Below are positions 42,231 through 53,496 of a stretch of 64,000 nt of DNA, one piece after another. The first letter of the stretch is position 1, and every line of letters begins with the position of its first letter. Position numbers and translations under genes: made by a program. This DNA is from Linepithema humile (taxonomy: Eukaryota; Arthropoda; Insecta; Hymenoptera; Formicidae). The stretch covers positions 4,395,001 to 4,459,000 of the forward strand of contig NC_090135.1 in assembly GCF_040581485.1 (NCBI RefSeq), in the 5' to 3' direction. The notes beneath the pieces were generated by a model. It did no database searches and had not been told where the DNA came from. It saw only the letters and a program-made list of their open reading frames with translations.

Positions 42231-42390
42231 TAATTGTTTATAATACAAGAGTATATATAGAATATACACGAAATATATGCCTAATAGTATTCCAGTAATT
42301 AACCAATTTTTTTTATTTTTAGTTGTGAGATCTGTGCAGTTTTACTAGAAATAATGCATTTTTTGCAACATATGCTATTGTGTTTTCTAA

Positions 42391-42550
42391 GGGTTACGTC
42401 CCATGGCTTGTATTTTTCGCGGAACGCGTATCGCGTAACCAATCAGTAGCATAGTATAAATGAAATGATGTTTTGTTATGCTTATACAAAGCTTCTGATT
42501 GGTTACGCGATACGCGTTCCGCAAAAAATACATACCATGGGACGTCACCC
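42391..42550. mobile_element. 160-bp MITE, TAA target (Harbinger-like)
   Basis: GGGTTACGTCCCATGG / CCATGGGACGTCACCC ends; the arm continues GCGGAACGCGTATCGCGTAA. TAA flanks both sides (42388-42390, 42551-42553). The sister repeat copies near 41200 read TTTTCTGACTATTCAC without it. Confidence 0.8.
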
Positions 42551-43198
42551 TAACTATTCACTCAACCTAATAAAAGACTGAATACTGATGATGACAATTA
42601 TTCTGACAAAATTGATGTACGAATTCTCAATCTTTGTTGTTTCTATTTTCATCGTTAAAACTTATTGATGTATTAATATCTAATATAAAAGTAAAAAGCA
42701 AGACTGCATTATTATCAAATACTTATGATAAAATGTAACATTATTTAATATAAAGTTTAAATTTAAGATCTTACTGAAGATAAAAGAGATTGAATAATAA
42801 TTGGTAAATTGTCAGACTTACGTTGCGTTTGTATACTCTTGTATTGTAATCACTATGAAAATATAAAAAATACTTGCTCCTAATTATAATGTATCGTATT
42901 AAATACTCATAAAAACTTGCTCCATGTTTCTAAAATAATTGAACTCCTTCAAGTTAATAAGAAAATATGCTTTCTCAATGTTACTTTGTTGGATGATCAA
43001 GATTTGCAAATAAATACATATTATAGATATGTTTGATACTAAAAACCCAATAATATCTGTAAATCTTCCAAATCTTATAATCTTCCAACAAAATGACATT
43101 GAGTAGGCGTACTTTTGTGTTAACTGGAAGAAATTTGATTATTTTAGCAATATCCGAAGTTTTATTTGCGAAAAGGTACAGTATAATTATCAAGAGAC

Positions 43199-43285
43199 AC
43201 GATGATTTTTCGCCGAGAGATTCGCATTTGAAGTAAGAATCTGCCTTTTTCTTCAAATGCGAATCTCTCGGCGAAAAATCATCGT
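43199..43285. ncRNA. Perfect 35-bp stem hairpin (precursor-like)
   Basis: 43199-43233 and 43251-43285 are exact reverse complements (outer ACGATGATTTTTCGCC, inner GCATTTGAAG / CTTCAAATGC) around a 17-nt loop. The length and absence of mismatches fit either a tiny foldback MITE or a small-RNA precursor. Perfect complementarity favours a MITE or siRNA source over a conserved miRNA. Either strand could fold. Confidence 0.4.
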
Positions 43286-43669
43286 ATCAAGATGCATAAA
43301 AAAGCATTTTAAAGAGGAGACTCTGTACTTTCGTACGCTTTTGATCCCAATAAGCTACAATTTTTTGTTTATACTGTGCACCGTCGCAAACTCGAACCAT
43401 TATTTTTCAATTTTGTATGCTCGCGCTTTGTCATCCGCCATTTTCAATAAATTTATTTTGCAACATTGAAATAAATTGATTCTTAAAGTAGAGATTTTTA
43501 GCTTTATTTCCATATTTTATAGAACTTTCTATCTTTATTATTTACGAAGTTATCGTCAGTTGAAATTTGATGAATTTTTCCCACATTTTCAGTGTACCGC
43601 TTTTTTTTCGGGTGAGTGTACTTTAATTTTACATAAACTATAAAATTTCTTGTTATTCATTTTTCAATT

Positions 43670-43775
43670 ATCTTACCTTAACACTTTTATGCACAAAATA
43701 ATAAGAGGAATCAATTGGTGTAAAAAACATAGTTGTCTTTAAGAAAAAATATGTAGCTGAAATGATATATCATAT
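43670..43775. repeat. Fragment related to the centre of the 879-bp foldback
   Basis: ACCTTAACACTTTTATGCAC, AAAATAATAAGAGGAATCAATTGG and the following bases resemble one arm's inner end at about 47980-48030. It is an old fragment of the same repeat family. The rest of 43290-44100 shows CGTCGTCAAA-type short repeats (43917-44110) but no gene. Confidence 0.55.
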
Positions 43776-44121
43776 TTTTTAACATTTTATAAACTCTCCG
43801 AATTTTGTTTGGGACAAATAAACATTGTATATTTTGTTTCTAACTTAAATTATATCAAATAAATGCGTTTTCGTTAAGATGAAATAAGAGTTTTTACAAT
43901 AATACAGTTTTTTTTAACGTCGTCAAAATCGCCACTGTACTGCATGTCGTCAAACTATACAGTGTCGTGAAAATCTCCTTTTCACTATTACGGGTTAATT
44001 TAACGACAGTCGCCAAAGTATACGATTAAACGGTAAAAATTTTAACGACGGTCGTCAAAGTAGCCAGAAGTCGTCGAAGCTGCCAATGCGTGCCTAAAAT
44101 TGTCGTCGAAGTATACGATTG

Positions 44122-44125
<4 letters not shown>

Positions 44126-44172
<47 letters not shown>
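44126..44172. repeat. (AT)n microsatellite
   Basis: A pure TA run; an apparent 180-codon minus-strand ORF crosses it and is rejected as a gene. Confidence 0.9.
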
Positions 44173-44176
<4 letters not shown>

Positions 44177-44757
44177 TTACAGAAATGTGTAAATATATAA
44201 ATATGTATCTTCTTGAAAGATATATAACATTTCAATGTGAGCATTGTTGAAATTGTGTTCAAACTGTGCAATAAAGGCAGACACATCTGTTTTACTGTCA
44301 TCGACACATGCACACTTAGATATATGTGCGAGACGATAGAGCAGTAAAAATAAGCAAAGTTGTCTGATTTCAATATATTGAACACAATCAGTCCAAAATC
44401 GAGCAACAGAGCAATGTAAGAGATACAGCTCTCCAGCATGCGGGCACTACACAAGCAAAAACCGCACGTCACGCATCCGTGTGCGTATGCGTCTGTGTGC
44501 GTAGCATATTTTGTGTCATTTCTACCAGCATGCGACAAATGCTTCGTACGACAAATGCTAAGAAGCAAGCGTTTTCGAGTAAGGCAAGTCGCTAAAATAT
44601 TAGAAATTCCGTGTTCGAGATCTGCTTCTTGAAACTTTTTTTTCTTTTTTTCCGCAAAGAACAGTGCATTATCAAGTAAAGAATTAGATTATATTCTTCC
44701 TCAAAAAATTTTATTTGTTAAAAATATTTGCATATAACTATAAAAAATACTAATTTA

Positions 44758-45324
44758 TTACGATTTGTTAATAGAAAAATAAAAAATAGTTTTACATGTC
44801 AAATCGACAATGGACTCCTCTCGGGGATGGACGCAGGTGCTGGTGGACCCCCTGTTTAACAGCAGGAGGTCCATCTCCGCCGTCCATTTCAAGAGGGTCC
44901 TGCCCTTTGCATTGGTGGACCGGGAACCCCACACCGTAGACCAAGCGTTGAAGTCCCCGGCCACCAGCACGGGATGGGGGAGGCACCGGCGTATGCCGTC
45001 TTCCATTTCCCGTAGGAATTGCTTGTAAACAGGGCAGGACCATCTAGGGGGGGCGTAGACCCCCACCACACAGAGGGCACCCCACCGCGCAATGACGAAA
45101 CCTCTGCCTTTCTCTAGGGTGATTGGAGGGGAGCGCGGGGAGTGCCTCCTAATTATGGCAACAGAGCCGTCCAGGTCCGCAAGCCAATTAGGGTTTGACT
45201 CGGAGACCCAGAGCGGCTCCAATACCACGCCCAGACCGGCATCACGCCCGCTCAGGTCCTGCAGGAAAAGGTCCTGGGCCCTACAAGCGTGATTCAGGTT
45301 CGCTTGGAGAAGCTTGGTGGACAT
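44758..45324 (-). pseudogene. LINE ORF2 fragment: AP-endonuclease-like domain, truncated
   Basis: Starts MSTKLLQANLNHACRAQDLF, typical of R1/TRAS ORF2 (endonuclease first motif QANLNH). Later come VVGVYAPPRW, VAGDFNAWSTVWGS (metal-binding D and N) and IVDLT. Homology stops at about 44800; the last dozen codons (FYFSINKS) are unrelated flanking DNA. In R1 elements this domain nicks the target. The rest (reverse transcriptase) is absent. The start lies 17 bases after the ORF1 stop, a usual ORF1/ORF2 spacing. Confidence 0.85.
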
Positions 45325-47600
45325 TGTGGGCGTTCAATGTCCTATCCCTCCAAGCAGACCTCCATTGGGCCACTTGAGGTGGCCATTGTTTTCTCCCCCG
45401 AAGGGGGGGGACAACCTATCTTCCCGTTTTGGGAAGGAGAGGCGGGTGCCGGGGCCGTCTCTTGTTTCTTCTTTCTTTTATTCCCCTTGGGGGGTTTACA
45501 TGCTGGGCTTCCCATACGATGGGAGGCCGGACGGCCCGCAGCATGGCACACTGCGCAGTGTGCCGGTGCCGAACACGAGCCGGCCAAATGCCCCTCGGAT
45601 CCGCGATAGCAGCAGTTGCTGCGGTCCGCGGCGTTGGGGCACTTGACCCGTACGTGGCCCCCCTCCATGCATTTATAGCATTGGAGGAGGCGCTGGTCCA
45701 GCAGTGTGACCTGCGTCCAGCATCCGCCTATAATAAGGTGGCCGGCCTGGCACACCTTATTGGCCACCGCCAAAGGGCATCTTGCCCAGGCGGTGCCTAG
45801 CCCTCCGGGGGAGGTTCTGATCTCCCCCACTTTTATCTTGTGGGGGTGGCAGCCCCCTTTGTCCGCTACAGCTGAAACGATGAGATCAGCCGTGACGGAC
45901 ATGTCTATCCTCCAGAGGCGCTTCTCCGCCATTTTCTGCGGCCGGGCGATGCGCACCTCCGGTTTATCGGCGCACAAGCTCTCCAGGCGTTTGGAGAGCA
46001 TGTCCGCCTTCTCCTGATTCCCAGGGCCCGGCACCTGGAGAATCATCGCGCCAGTTTGCGCCACTTTGGGTCTCAGGTGGGGGATGCCCAACTCTTCCAG
46101 GACAAGCTGCTTCCTAACCTGTCCCATCAGTGCACTGTACGTGTCTTTTGGACACGTAACAGTGACTGCCGCGGTGCTGGGGGCTCTCCTCTTCCTCCTC
46201 CTACTTTCCCCCTTTCCACCCCGTGAGGGAGGGGAAGGTAGGGTTTTGGAAGCGGGGGAGGGGGGGGGTTGTTTTCCCGTCTTCTGCGGAAGGTCCCGCC
46301 CGACACCTCCCTTCTTCCTCTTAACCACCTCAGTCCATGTCACCCTTTGTTGCCTGGGGGCAGCAGTTGAGGGGGCCGACTGGGTGAGGGGAGGACCCTT
46401 TTTGGGGAGAACAGAGGGGTTCATGGGCGGAGCCCTCTTTTTCCTCTTGAGTTGGGTCGGAGGATCGGACTTTGGCTGTAGGATGGCGCCAATAGCCCTG
46501 TCCGACTCCTTCGCTTTCTTGTTCTTTTTACCCCTTTTTCCAGGAACCTCCGACGGTGAGGGAGCTGTCTCCTTCTGGGGGGCAGGTCCCGTCCCGCCCG
46601 TAGAGGGCCCCGGGGGGGGGGGACGGAGATGAGGATACCTTCTCTCGAGAAGTCTGAAGAACTCCTCCACGTTTATTGGGGAGGAGCTCTCCAGTCGCGG
46701 GACCGATTCAGATGAAGGGTCCGGAAGCCTTTTCCTGGCCTTCTGAGGGCCAAGTGCCGGCCTGAGGGCCGGATTCTCGTCCAGGTCCGCCTGGCTGACA
46801 GGTGGTCTGGCAGGGGAAACCGCGGGTGTCAGGGGAGCCTCCAAATCCATCTCCTCCGAGTCCCTCCTAGTTTTGGATCGAGTGATCTGGGGGAGGGGGG
46901 AGGAGATGTTCTCCTGATTTCATCAAGCTCCCTTCGTAGTTCGGCCACTTGCTCCTCAAGTAGCCGGTTTATCTCTAGGAGCTCCACTACCTCTCCCGAT
47001 GGCGCGGGAGCTCTGCCGGCCCTGGGGTCGTAATGACCTCCTTCGAGGCGGTCCGTCAGAGAGAAGGCCGCTGCCTCTATTGCAGCTGCTTCTCTGTAAA
47101 GGGCTTTTAACAAGTCCCCTTTTATATTGGAGGACTTGTGAGCCACAGTCCAGACTGCTGCCGCCCCCTGGACCAGCCTATTCCGCACTTCTTGGGCGGT
47201 GACCCTCTCGAACTCCCGTATCATCTCCCTGGTCGTTTCCTCGTGTGACTGACCTCGATCGACAGTTTTGTCGATGGAGATGTCCGGGCGAAAGGCGTAT
47301 TCGGCGAGCTGATTGCACTGCTTCACTTTATCCTCCAGACTTTTCTCCCTGCGTTTCTGGGCCGTGTGTTGGCCCAGGTTTGCAGGGTCCTTAGGGGGAC
47401 GCCCTCTTTTATCCAGCTTGGGGGCTGGTGGTCTTGACTCCTCTTCATCAGAGGAGCCACCCAAGCCGTGGACATCTTCGCTCCTGTACCTCTTGCCCAT
47501 CAGGGACGTCCGACCAGGGGGTCGACACTCGCTCTTGCTAAAATGGGGGGACCGGTTTCAGCGCCACCATACTTTGTACCATCGGAAATAAGGAACTAAC
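44800..47600 (-). mobile_element. R1-clade non-LTR retrotransposon fragment
   Basis: A GC-rich block, sharply different from its AT-rich neighbours, with a 5'-to-3' order on the minus strand of 5' UTR, ORF1 (gag-like with CCHC knuckles) and the start of ORF2 (endonuclease). It stops inside the endonuclease at about 44800. There is no reverse transcriptase or 3' UTR. Losing the 3' rather than the 5' end is the reverse of normal LINE truncation, so a later deletion or rearrangement is likely. Confidence 0.85.
45342..47500 (-). pseudogene. LINE ORF1 (gag-like) with one frameshift
   Basis: Two overlapping frames: 47500-46829 (MGKRYRSEDVHGLGG..., charged, coiled-coil-like VVELLEINRLLEEQVAELRR) and 46850-45342 (MDLEAPLTPAV...). 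They appear to be one ORF of roughly 720 codons, split by an indel in the G-run near 46890-46905. The second part is Pro/Lys/Arg-rich, then has the ORF1 core (AVTVTCPKDTYSALMGQVRK ... RLWRIDMSVTAD) and three Cys/His knuckles (CYKCMEGGHVRVKC, CCYRGSEGHLAGSC, CAVCHAAGRPASH) near residues 410-465 of that part. It binds element RNA in the R1/TRAS family. Codon GC is far above the surroundings. Confidence 0.85.
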
Positions 47601-47631
47601 GGGACGCGCGGGAACATATAACCTATATATA

Positions 47632-48510
47632 CCGGGTGTTTTAGACCACCCGTCCCACCCTTTTAAAACGTAGGAATGTGCTTGTACAAAAAAATGGCAC
47701 AGACAAAATTTGCATGATTTTGAGGGATTTATCTGAGGGTGACCTTGACTTTGACCTCGCAGTTGATTTTCAAGGTTATTTAAAGGTCAGAGTAATTTTT
47801 TAAAATAGAAACCCCTATTTTTGATTCCAAAATCTAATAGTTGGTGTCAAGAGCTTTTCAAAACACTATAATGAAGTTATTTTTCATTAAGTACTTTTTG
47901 AGTTATGAGGCTTGTAAATTACAGTATTTTGACATAAAATACAAAATATCTTGTAAAACATTCAATTTTTGGGAATTTTACCTTAATACTTTTATGCATA
48001 AAATAATGAGACGAATCAATTGGTATAAAGAAAACACATTGGTTTTAAAAAAAAGTATGCAGTTGCATGTTGCAAACTACATATTTTTTCTTGAAAGCAA
48101 CTATGTGTTTTCTTTATACCAATTGATTTGTCTCATTATTTTATGCATAAAAGTATTAAGGTAAGATTCCCAAAAATTGAATGTTTTACAAGATATTTTG
48201 TATTTTATGTCAAAATACTGTAATTTACAAGCCTCATAACTCGAAAAGTACTTAATGAAAAATAACTTCATTATAGTGTTTTGAAAAGCTTTTGACACCA
48301 GCTATTAGATTTTGGAATCAAAAATAGAGGTTTCCATTTAAAAAAATTACTCTAATCTTCAAATGACCTTGAAAGTCAACTGCGAGGTCAAAGTCAAGGT
48401 CACCCTCAGATAGATCTCTCGAAATCATGCAAATTTCGTCTGAGCCATTTTTTTGTACAAGCACATCCCTACGTTTTAAAAGGGTGGGACGGGTGGTCTG
48501 AAACACCCGG
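47632..48510. mobile_element. 879-bp foldback element, ~400-bp near-perfect arms, TA target
   Basis: CCGGGTGTTTTAGACCACCC and the next ~380 bases recur inverted up to 48510 (ends CTGAAACACCCGG). The centre is about 48071 with a spacer of about 70 bp. TA lies on both sides. Arms differ by only scattered bases. The two mirrored ORFs (107 and 65 codons) are arm by-products. A transcript would form a very long hairpin. The TA target and CCGGGTG ends suggest a Tc1/mariner-related MITE. Confidence 0.85.
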
Positions 48511-48964
48511 TATATACACACATTTCTGTACTGTTACTGACTCATTATTATTATTAATTATGATTATTATTAATTACAGTAAAATTGAGAGACATTATTC
48601 TTAGTTTTCATAACATTTATTTGTTATATAAATTTTATATGTATAATATTATATATATATATAATTACTTAGCTTTAAAACAATTAATTTAATATTTTGT
48701 AATTTTTAATACAACATTACAAAAATAACAAATTTATAATACATAAAAATGCAATGCAGCTCATTTTTCCGTCCCACTTAACAGACTGCGGACTGTCGGA
48801 TAGATATTTATTAAATATCCGGTGTGATTAAAAAATGAGATGCAAAGCATGTATAATTACATGCACCACAGCATCTCAACATGCATCACTCATACCTAAC
48901 AAAAATAATACAATAATAATACAACTGTAAATAAAACATAATTCATACATGCCACATTCATACA

Positions 48965-49105
48965 TCATACAGCTAAAGTTCTTCTCAGATCGGCATATCC
49001 CGCTACCGCAAAGAAGCCGATCTTTCCTCTGAGATCATCAACCGCAACCACCACTGCCAATACCTGAAGGCACGCCTTCCCGGATAATGCCCGCAAGGAA
49101 AGCAT
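48965..49105 (-). other. Small GC-richer ORF of unknown origin (46 codons)
   Basis: The minus strand from ATG 49105 reads MLSLRALSGKACLQVLAVVV ... GFFAVAGYADLRRTLAV-stop, open upstream for 11 more codons. It sits in a 180-bp GC-richer island (about 48960-49140) in very AT-rich DNA, and its amino-acid pattern is non-random. It could be a terminal exon or a transposon 3' coding scrap. I do not recognise it. The stretch 48511-48960 holds nothing else clear. Confidence 0.3.
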
Positions 49106-49233
49106 GACTTCTTCAGGCAGATGATTCAGAGTAGAAGAATTCTACCTAATTCATCTTTCTAATTACACACTCATATTTCATACCAATTTTATACTTATAA
49201 ATATATAACAATTTTACAATTTTTTAATTCATA

Positions 49234-50249
49234 TTAACAATAAATATTCAAATTATTAATATCTGATATTAAACAATTTTTCTTTTTGCACCACCATACT
49301 AAAGTTTTTATCGCTATTACACGTACTATTATTTTAAAAATACTATTATGATGTTCTATACATTCATGCCAATCCAAATTAATATTCCACTCTTCAAAAT
49401 GTTTAATAATTACTTTTAAAATATTTTTTTGGTGGGCTCGCGTTTTTAACAATTTATTTATAGTGCATATTATTTGTCTAATACAAATTGGAAAATTACT
49501 ATTTTTAAAACTTTCCTCACATTCCAAACAAAAATTAATTTCTTTTAAAATAGTTACATTAATTTCTTCTAATTTTTCAAACAATAATGTTACAATAGAA
49601 TTTTCCGAAACATTTTTATCAGTAATAAATTCCACGGGTTCGTCATCACAATCATCGTTGCGAACATCATGCACCTGAACATTTGAAGCATCACTTTTCA
49701 AACACTCTTCTAATGAAAACAACATGAAGCCATCATTAGCGATTTCGCAATTACCGCCAATGATTTTAATAGACTTCATGTTGCTCACCAATAAAGTGAT
49801 GAACGATTTTTTAAACTGTGCAGGTGTCGGATTGGTATGACGAACAGCGTGACTTCTAATTTGACCAAAAAAATTTTCTAACAGATCTTAATTACAATAT
49901 CGCGTATATAATTTATTAAAATTAAATTTAACATGAACAATTTTCCATAATTTTTGAAAGTTATTAATAGTAAAATACCAATTTTTTATACTTCGCACTG
50001 TGTTGACAATTTTCCGCGATGTTTTTTCTATAAAAACCATATTTCCTAATGTTTCTTTTGCACTCACCCAGAACGCATGATGTACACTGTTCTCAACTAC
50101 TGGACACCGCAATTCACAATTGTCATCCTTCACTTTATCGCAACTATTTGTTGAGTCAAAAAGATTGTTGAAAAAGTTCACCGCCTTCGCTGTCGCAAGT
50201 CCTTCTTCCTCATTTATTTTTTTTTCTTTGTTGTCTATTAATACGGTAC
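49234..50249 (-). pseudogene. P-element transposase, C-terminal exon, one in-frame stop
   Basis: After acceptor GTTACAG the exon starts with VLIDNKEKKINEEEGLATAKAV..., contains FDSTNSCDKV, the SIKNWYF motif and, after TAA at 49888-49890, continues in the same frame with DLLENFFGQIRSH, HTNPTP and SFITLL. It ends at 49234. These blocks in this order are diagnostic of THAP9/P-element transposases (the DLLENFFG region carries a conserved acidic residue). Apart from the one stop the exon is open, so decay is modest. Confidence 0.8.
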
Positions 50250-50341
50250 CTGTAACAAACATTAATGTAAAAAAATAACACTAAATTGCTTCTACTACGA
50301 ACACATATATCTTTATTGCTTTTAATTATTGCTGTACTCAC

Positions 50342-50660
50342 ACTTCGATCTAGCTAACGTTTCAATGTAACTCGCAACTGTCCCGCTCAACACTTGAGTC
50401 GCGTATTTAACACGCATCTTCTTAATTTTCTTTTCTAAAATATGTTCTTCAGTTAGTTTCTTTAATTGCGGTCGAATGGTGTTCATGGTCCTGTCCATTT
50501 GCCATGCAGTCTTCACTATATCCCACGATGCCACGGAAGCAGTGTTCCTTTTTATTTATTAACAAGTTTTTCATTAATAAATTGTTTCTCATACCTTTGA
50601 TTAAGTGCGGATAATCGTACAATGGAACGATTTCCACACCATCCACTTCGAAAGTTTCAC
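50342..50660 (-). pseudogene. P-element transposase, middle exon, frameshifted
   Basis: From acceptor TTAACAG the frame reads ETFEVDGVEIVPLYDYPHLIKGMRNNLL, the P-element DxPHLIK segment. It changes frame near 50545 to VASWDIVKTAWQMDRTMNT ... KKMRVKYATQVLSGTVASYI, a standard downstream block. The donor GTGAGT is at 50336-50341. One small indel therefore inactivates this copy. Confidence 0.8.
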
Positions 50661-50742
50661 CTGTTAACAGTTAATAATTACAATTTAATATTAAAATATT
50701 ATTACCTATAACTATTATATACTATCAAATATTAATACGTAC

Positions 50743-51332
50743 TTTCAGTCCTATTTTCCAATCTTCGTTTAATATTAGTGCGCAACAATAATTCTTTTAT
50801 TGCGGCAACGTTGCTTGACCCTTGATCGCAAACAGTACTAACGATGTAAAAGCCTGCTTTGTTAACATCATGAATATGTTTCTTAATGCAACGTAATAAC
50901 TGCGCGGTATTAGTTTGTTTACTGCAAAAACTATACGAAATTGGCAATTTCCACCCCGAATTTAAACCACGTAACATAAAAACTAACGCGTGATCTGCTA
51001 CTTTAGCGGTACGGTTGGTGCCCCAATCCTCAAGACCACATATAATATTCTTTCGGATATCATAGGTGACAGAAGATTGAATAGAAACCTCATGCCACAT
51101 TAGAATGCACACTTTATCTTTCAATGGCAAATTTGGAGCTATTTTCTCCAAATGTGTCAGAATAAAAGGGTTTATTCCAGTGGTCACAGGTATTCTACGT
51201 ACCGCTAACTGTAGAGTTTTAATCAAGGGAATATCTGTAAAAACTTCGCGTAAACAAGTATATGCACGCTTTCCCATCGTTTTGTACATCGTTAATGTGA
51301 GAGCCTTTTCTTTTTCTTCATATCGGTGTCCC
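50743..51332 (-). pseudogene. P-element/THAP9-like transposase, catalytic-domain exon
   Basis: Acceptor TATATAG, then GHRYEEKEKALTLTMYKTMG ... VTTGINPFILTHLEKIA ... CILMWHEVSIQSSVTYD (first acidic catalytic position) ... KVADHALVFMLRGL ... VSTVCDQGSSNVAAIKEL (second catalytic Asp region), donor A|GTACGT near 50742. The exon itself is open, and it is inactive only because its partners are broken. P-element transposases are GTP-dependent RNase H-fold enzymes. Confidence 0.85.
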
Positions 51333-51339
51333 TATATAA

Positions 51340-52600
51340 CATAAAACCTTATTAATAATGTATTAATTTTGCAAATTATTATTATGCAAAAATATTTAAA
51401 ACGTTTATTATTTTTATATAAAATAAAAACAAACGCATACCAAGCAAATGCTATTATAAGTGCACATTAAAAACATGTTACGTAAGTTGACAAACATTAC
51501 AAGTACACACACACACATCCACGCCCACACATATATATATTAAAGCATTAAAGCATTTAAGCATTACAAACATACATTGCAGATTTTACATATAAGCATA
51601 TCAGCCATAACTGATATAAGAACAAACATGCATATATATTCAATAAGCACTATCATTAATAGAAAGCATTTTTTACTACTATAAACTATTAACTAATACT
51701 ATTTTTAATAAAATAAATATTAATTAATATTATATATCCATTAACTTGTAAATAGAGAAAAAACAATAGATATTTCATGCAATCAAATTCGTAAAAAAAA
51801 ATATTTGTTATTATATTAATTGTAAAGTTATTAAAAATATGTGCGTTCTAAAAATAGATAATAGTGCAGAAAATAAGAAAAAATCAAGGCAAAGAATTTC
51901 AAACATGAACAATGTTAAAGCTTTGACACACATATACTTACATTTTGTGTAATATTGTATTTTTCAATGTGATGAAATATCTCATTTATTTTCATTTCTT
52001 TTGCTATTTAATACTTGTGTACTTCAGTACATAGTTTGCCATCCATAGATAATGTAATAATCTTCAACATATTAAATATTTGAAATCTTACATTTCTTAC
52101 AATATTTCTGAAAAGCCTACGAAAAATTTTCTACATTACGGACATTTAAAATATAACACAACGTAATGTTTCATTGCAGAACATTGCATATTTCTATTTT
52201 GCTACATATAACAGTATATTTAACAATATCTAAATATCTATACATATATTTATTACTATCTAATAAATTTCTACAGTACCATTAATGTTGTGCATGCAAA
52301 ATATATAAGGATTAGTAAAGCATACATACGTTAAGCATTAGTGAAGCATTAACGCATTTACAATTTAAGCATTTTAATAAAGCATATATTAATATCTTGT
52401 CTTTAATAAAATATATATTAGTATGAAGATATTAATATTGTTGGAATGCAATAATATTATTTCAGTATATGAAGTGTGTAAAAATAGCAATATTCTTTAA
52501 CTATGACATATTTAAAATGATAGATTCGCGCAGCCATATGTGCTCTGAAACGATTTAAATTAATCTTGTAATAATCTTATAATCTTTAATCTTATAGTAC
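51340..52600. other. Intron-like AT-rich stretch in the P-element gene
   Basis: 1.26 kb between transposase exons with GCATTAAAGCATTTAAGCATTAC-type short repeats and an (AC)/(AT) run near 51507-51540. No exon is recognised. The length is long for a P-element intron, so inserted repeat sequence is possible. Confidence 0.4.
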
Positions 52601-52610
52601 CAACAAAATA

Positions 52611-53496
52611 TTAAAAACAAATCTGTGATTTATACTTGCGATTTCTCTGTATCATTTCCAAAAATATCCGTTGCATGCTGTTAACATCTTCAGTAACATT
52701 TTCCCAGTTGTTCTGACGATGCAGTTTTATAATTTTTCGATATTTCTTCACTTGAGCCTTCTTCTTGTTAAGTTTCTTTATGTATCTTCTTTTGGTTGTT
52801 TGGATTAATTTTTCTTCTTCAATATTTCTCTCTCTTTGCACTCTTTTTGATGTAGAGGCCAAATTAATTTTGTCTTGAACATTTTCGAAAGATATATTTT
52901 CATTTTCATTATGCAATTTTGAACATGTTTATTAAAATTAACAAAATTATTTTCAAAAATGCTATTGTTAGCATTATTGAGATTTTCATATTTTACATTA
53001 TCTTCTAATTCAATATTATTTTCAAGTTCTACATTTTCAAATTCCATATTATTTTCAAACTCTACGTTATTTTCAAACTCTACGTTATTTTCAAACTCTA
53101 CGTTATTTTCAAACTCTACGTTATTTTCAAATTCCATGTTATTTTCAAACTCTACGTTATTTTCAAACTCTACGTTATTTTCAAACTCTACGTTATTTTC
53201 AAACTCTACGTTATTTTCAAATTCTACATTATTTTCAAACTCTACGTTATTTTCAAACTCTACGTTATTTTCAAACTCTACATTATTTTCAAATTCTACA
53301 TTATTTTCAAACTCTACGTTATTTTCAAATTCTACATTATTTTCATTATTATTATCATTTAAATCTGGCAAATTTCTGTTTGGTACAGCATTTTCTATTA
53401 AATTCCTTCTAATTCCGTAAGGTTTAATCATATCTTCCGAAAAATGTTCTGTACAAATTCTTAATTTGGCCATTGCTTCTTTTGGTGCACCTATAA
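52611..53496 (-). pseudogene. THAP-domain exon with (NNVEFE)n and coiled-coil region
   Basis: After acceptor TTTCTTTCAG the reading is LRICTEHFSEDMI ... RRNLIENAVPNRNLPDL, the C-terminal half of a THAP zinc finger (last Cys/His pair and AVP box). Then come about 17 copies of a 6-residue repeat, then (after a frame change near 52920) a Lys/Arg/Glu coiled-coil segment ending QICF-stop at 52611. The N-terminal half of THAP (C2 pair) is not found upstream; a 1.1-kb TIR element lies there. THAP domains bind transposon ends. Confidence 0.75.
53033..53344 (-). repeat. 18-bp coding minisatellite (~17 copies)
   Basis: Unit GAAAATAACGTAGAGTTT (minus strand), coding NNVEFE in frame throughout. Variants are mainly CGT/CAT and C/T changes shared by neighbouring units, as expected from slippage. 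It is a tandem repeat, not a CRISPR array: units abut with no spacers. Confidence 0.95.

Larger units (their letters stand above)
40690..43130. repeat. AT-rich repeat cluster, both orientations
   Basis: Copies of the 7030-7900 family at about 40960-41110, 41490-41650 and 42240-42350 (plus), and at 42770-42920 and 43030-43120 (minus). Also a block GGAGGTGAAAGTAATATTGTTG shared by 7540 and 41340. No exon with a continuous frame is found. The stretch 41650-42000 is unique AT-rich sequence in which I see nothing. Confidence 0.55.

Noticed and set aside
44026..44568. 180-codon minus-strand ORF
   Set aside because: It runs through the (AT)n microsatellite (YIYIYI...) and AT-rich repeats and has no domain motif.
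45066..46632. Several plus-strand ORFs in the GC-rich block at 44.8-47.6 kb
   Set aside because: Antisense shadows of the LINE ORF1/ORF2, which carry the recognisable zinc knuckles and endonuclease motifs on the minus strand.
47841..48298. Two similar ORFs on opposite strands
   Set aside because: They are the two arms of the 879-bp foldback read in each direction.
53033..53344. Regular repeat array resembling CRISPR
   Set aside because: Units of 18 bp abut with no spacers and code a hexapeptide in frame; the genome is eukaryotic. It is a minisatellite.
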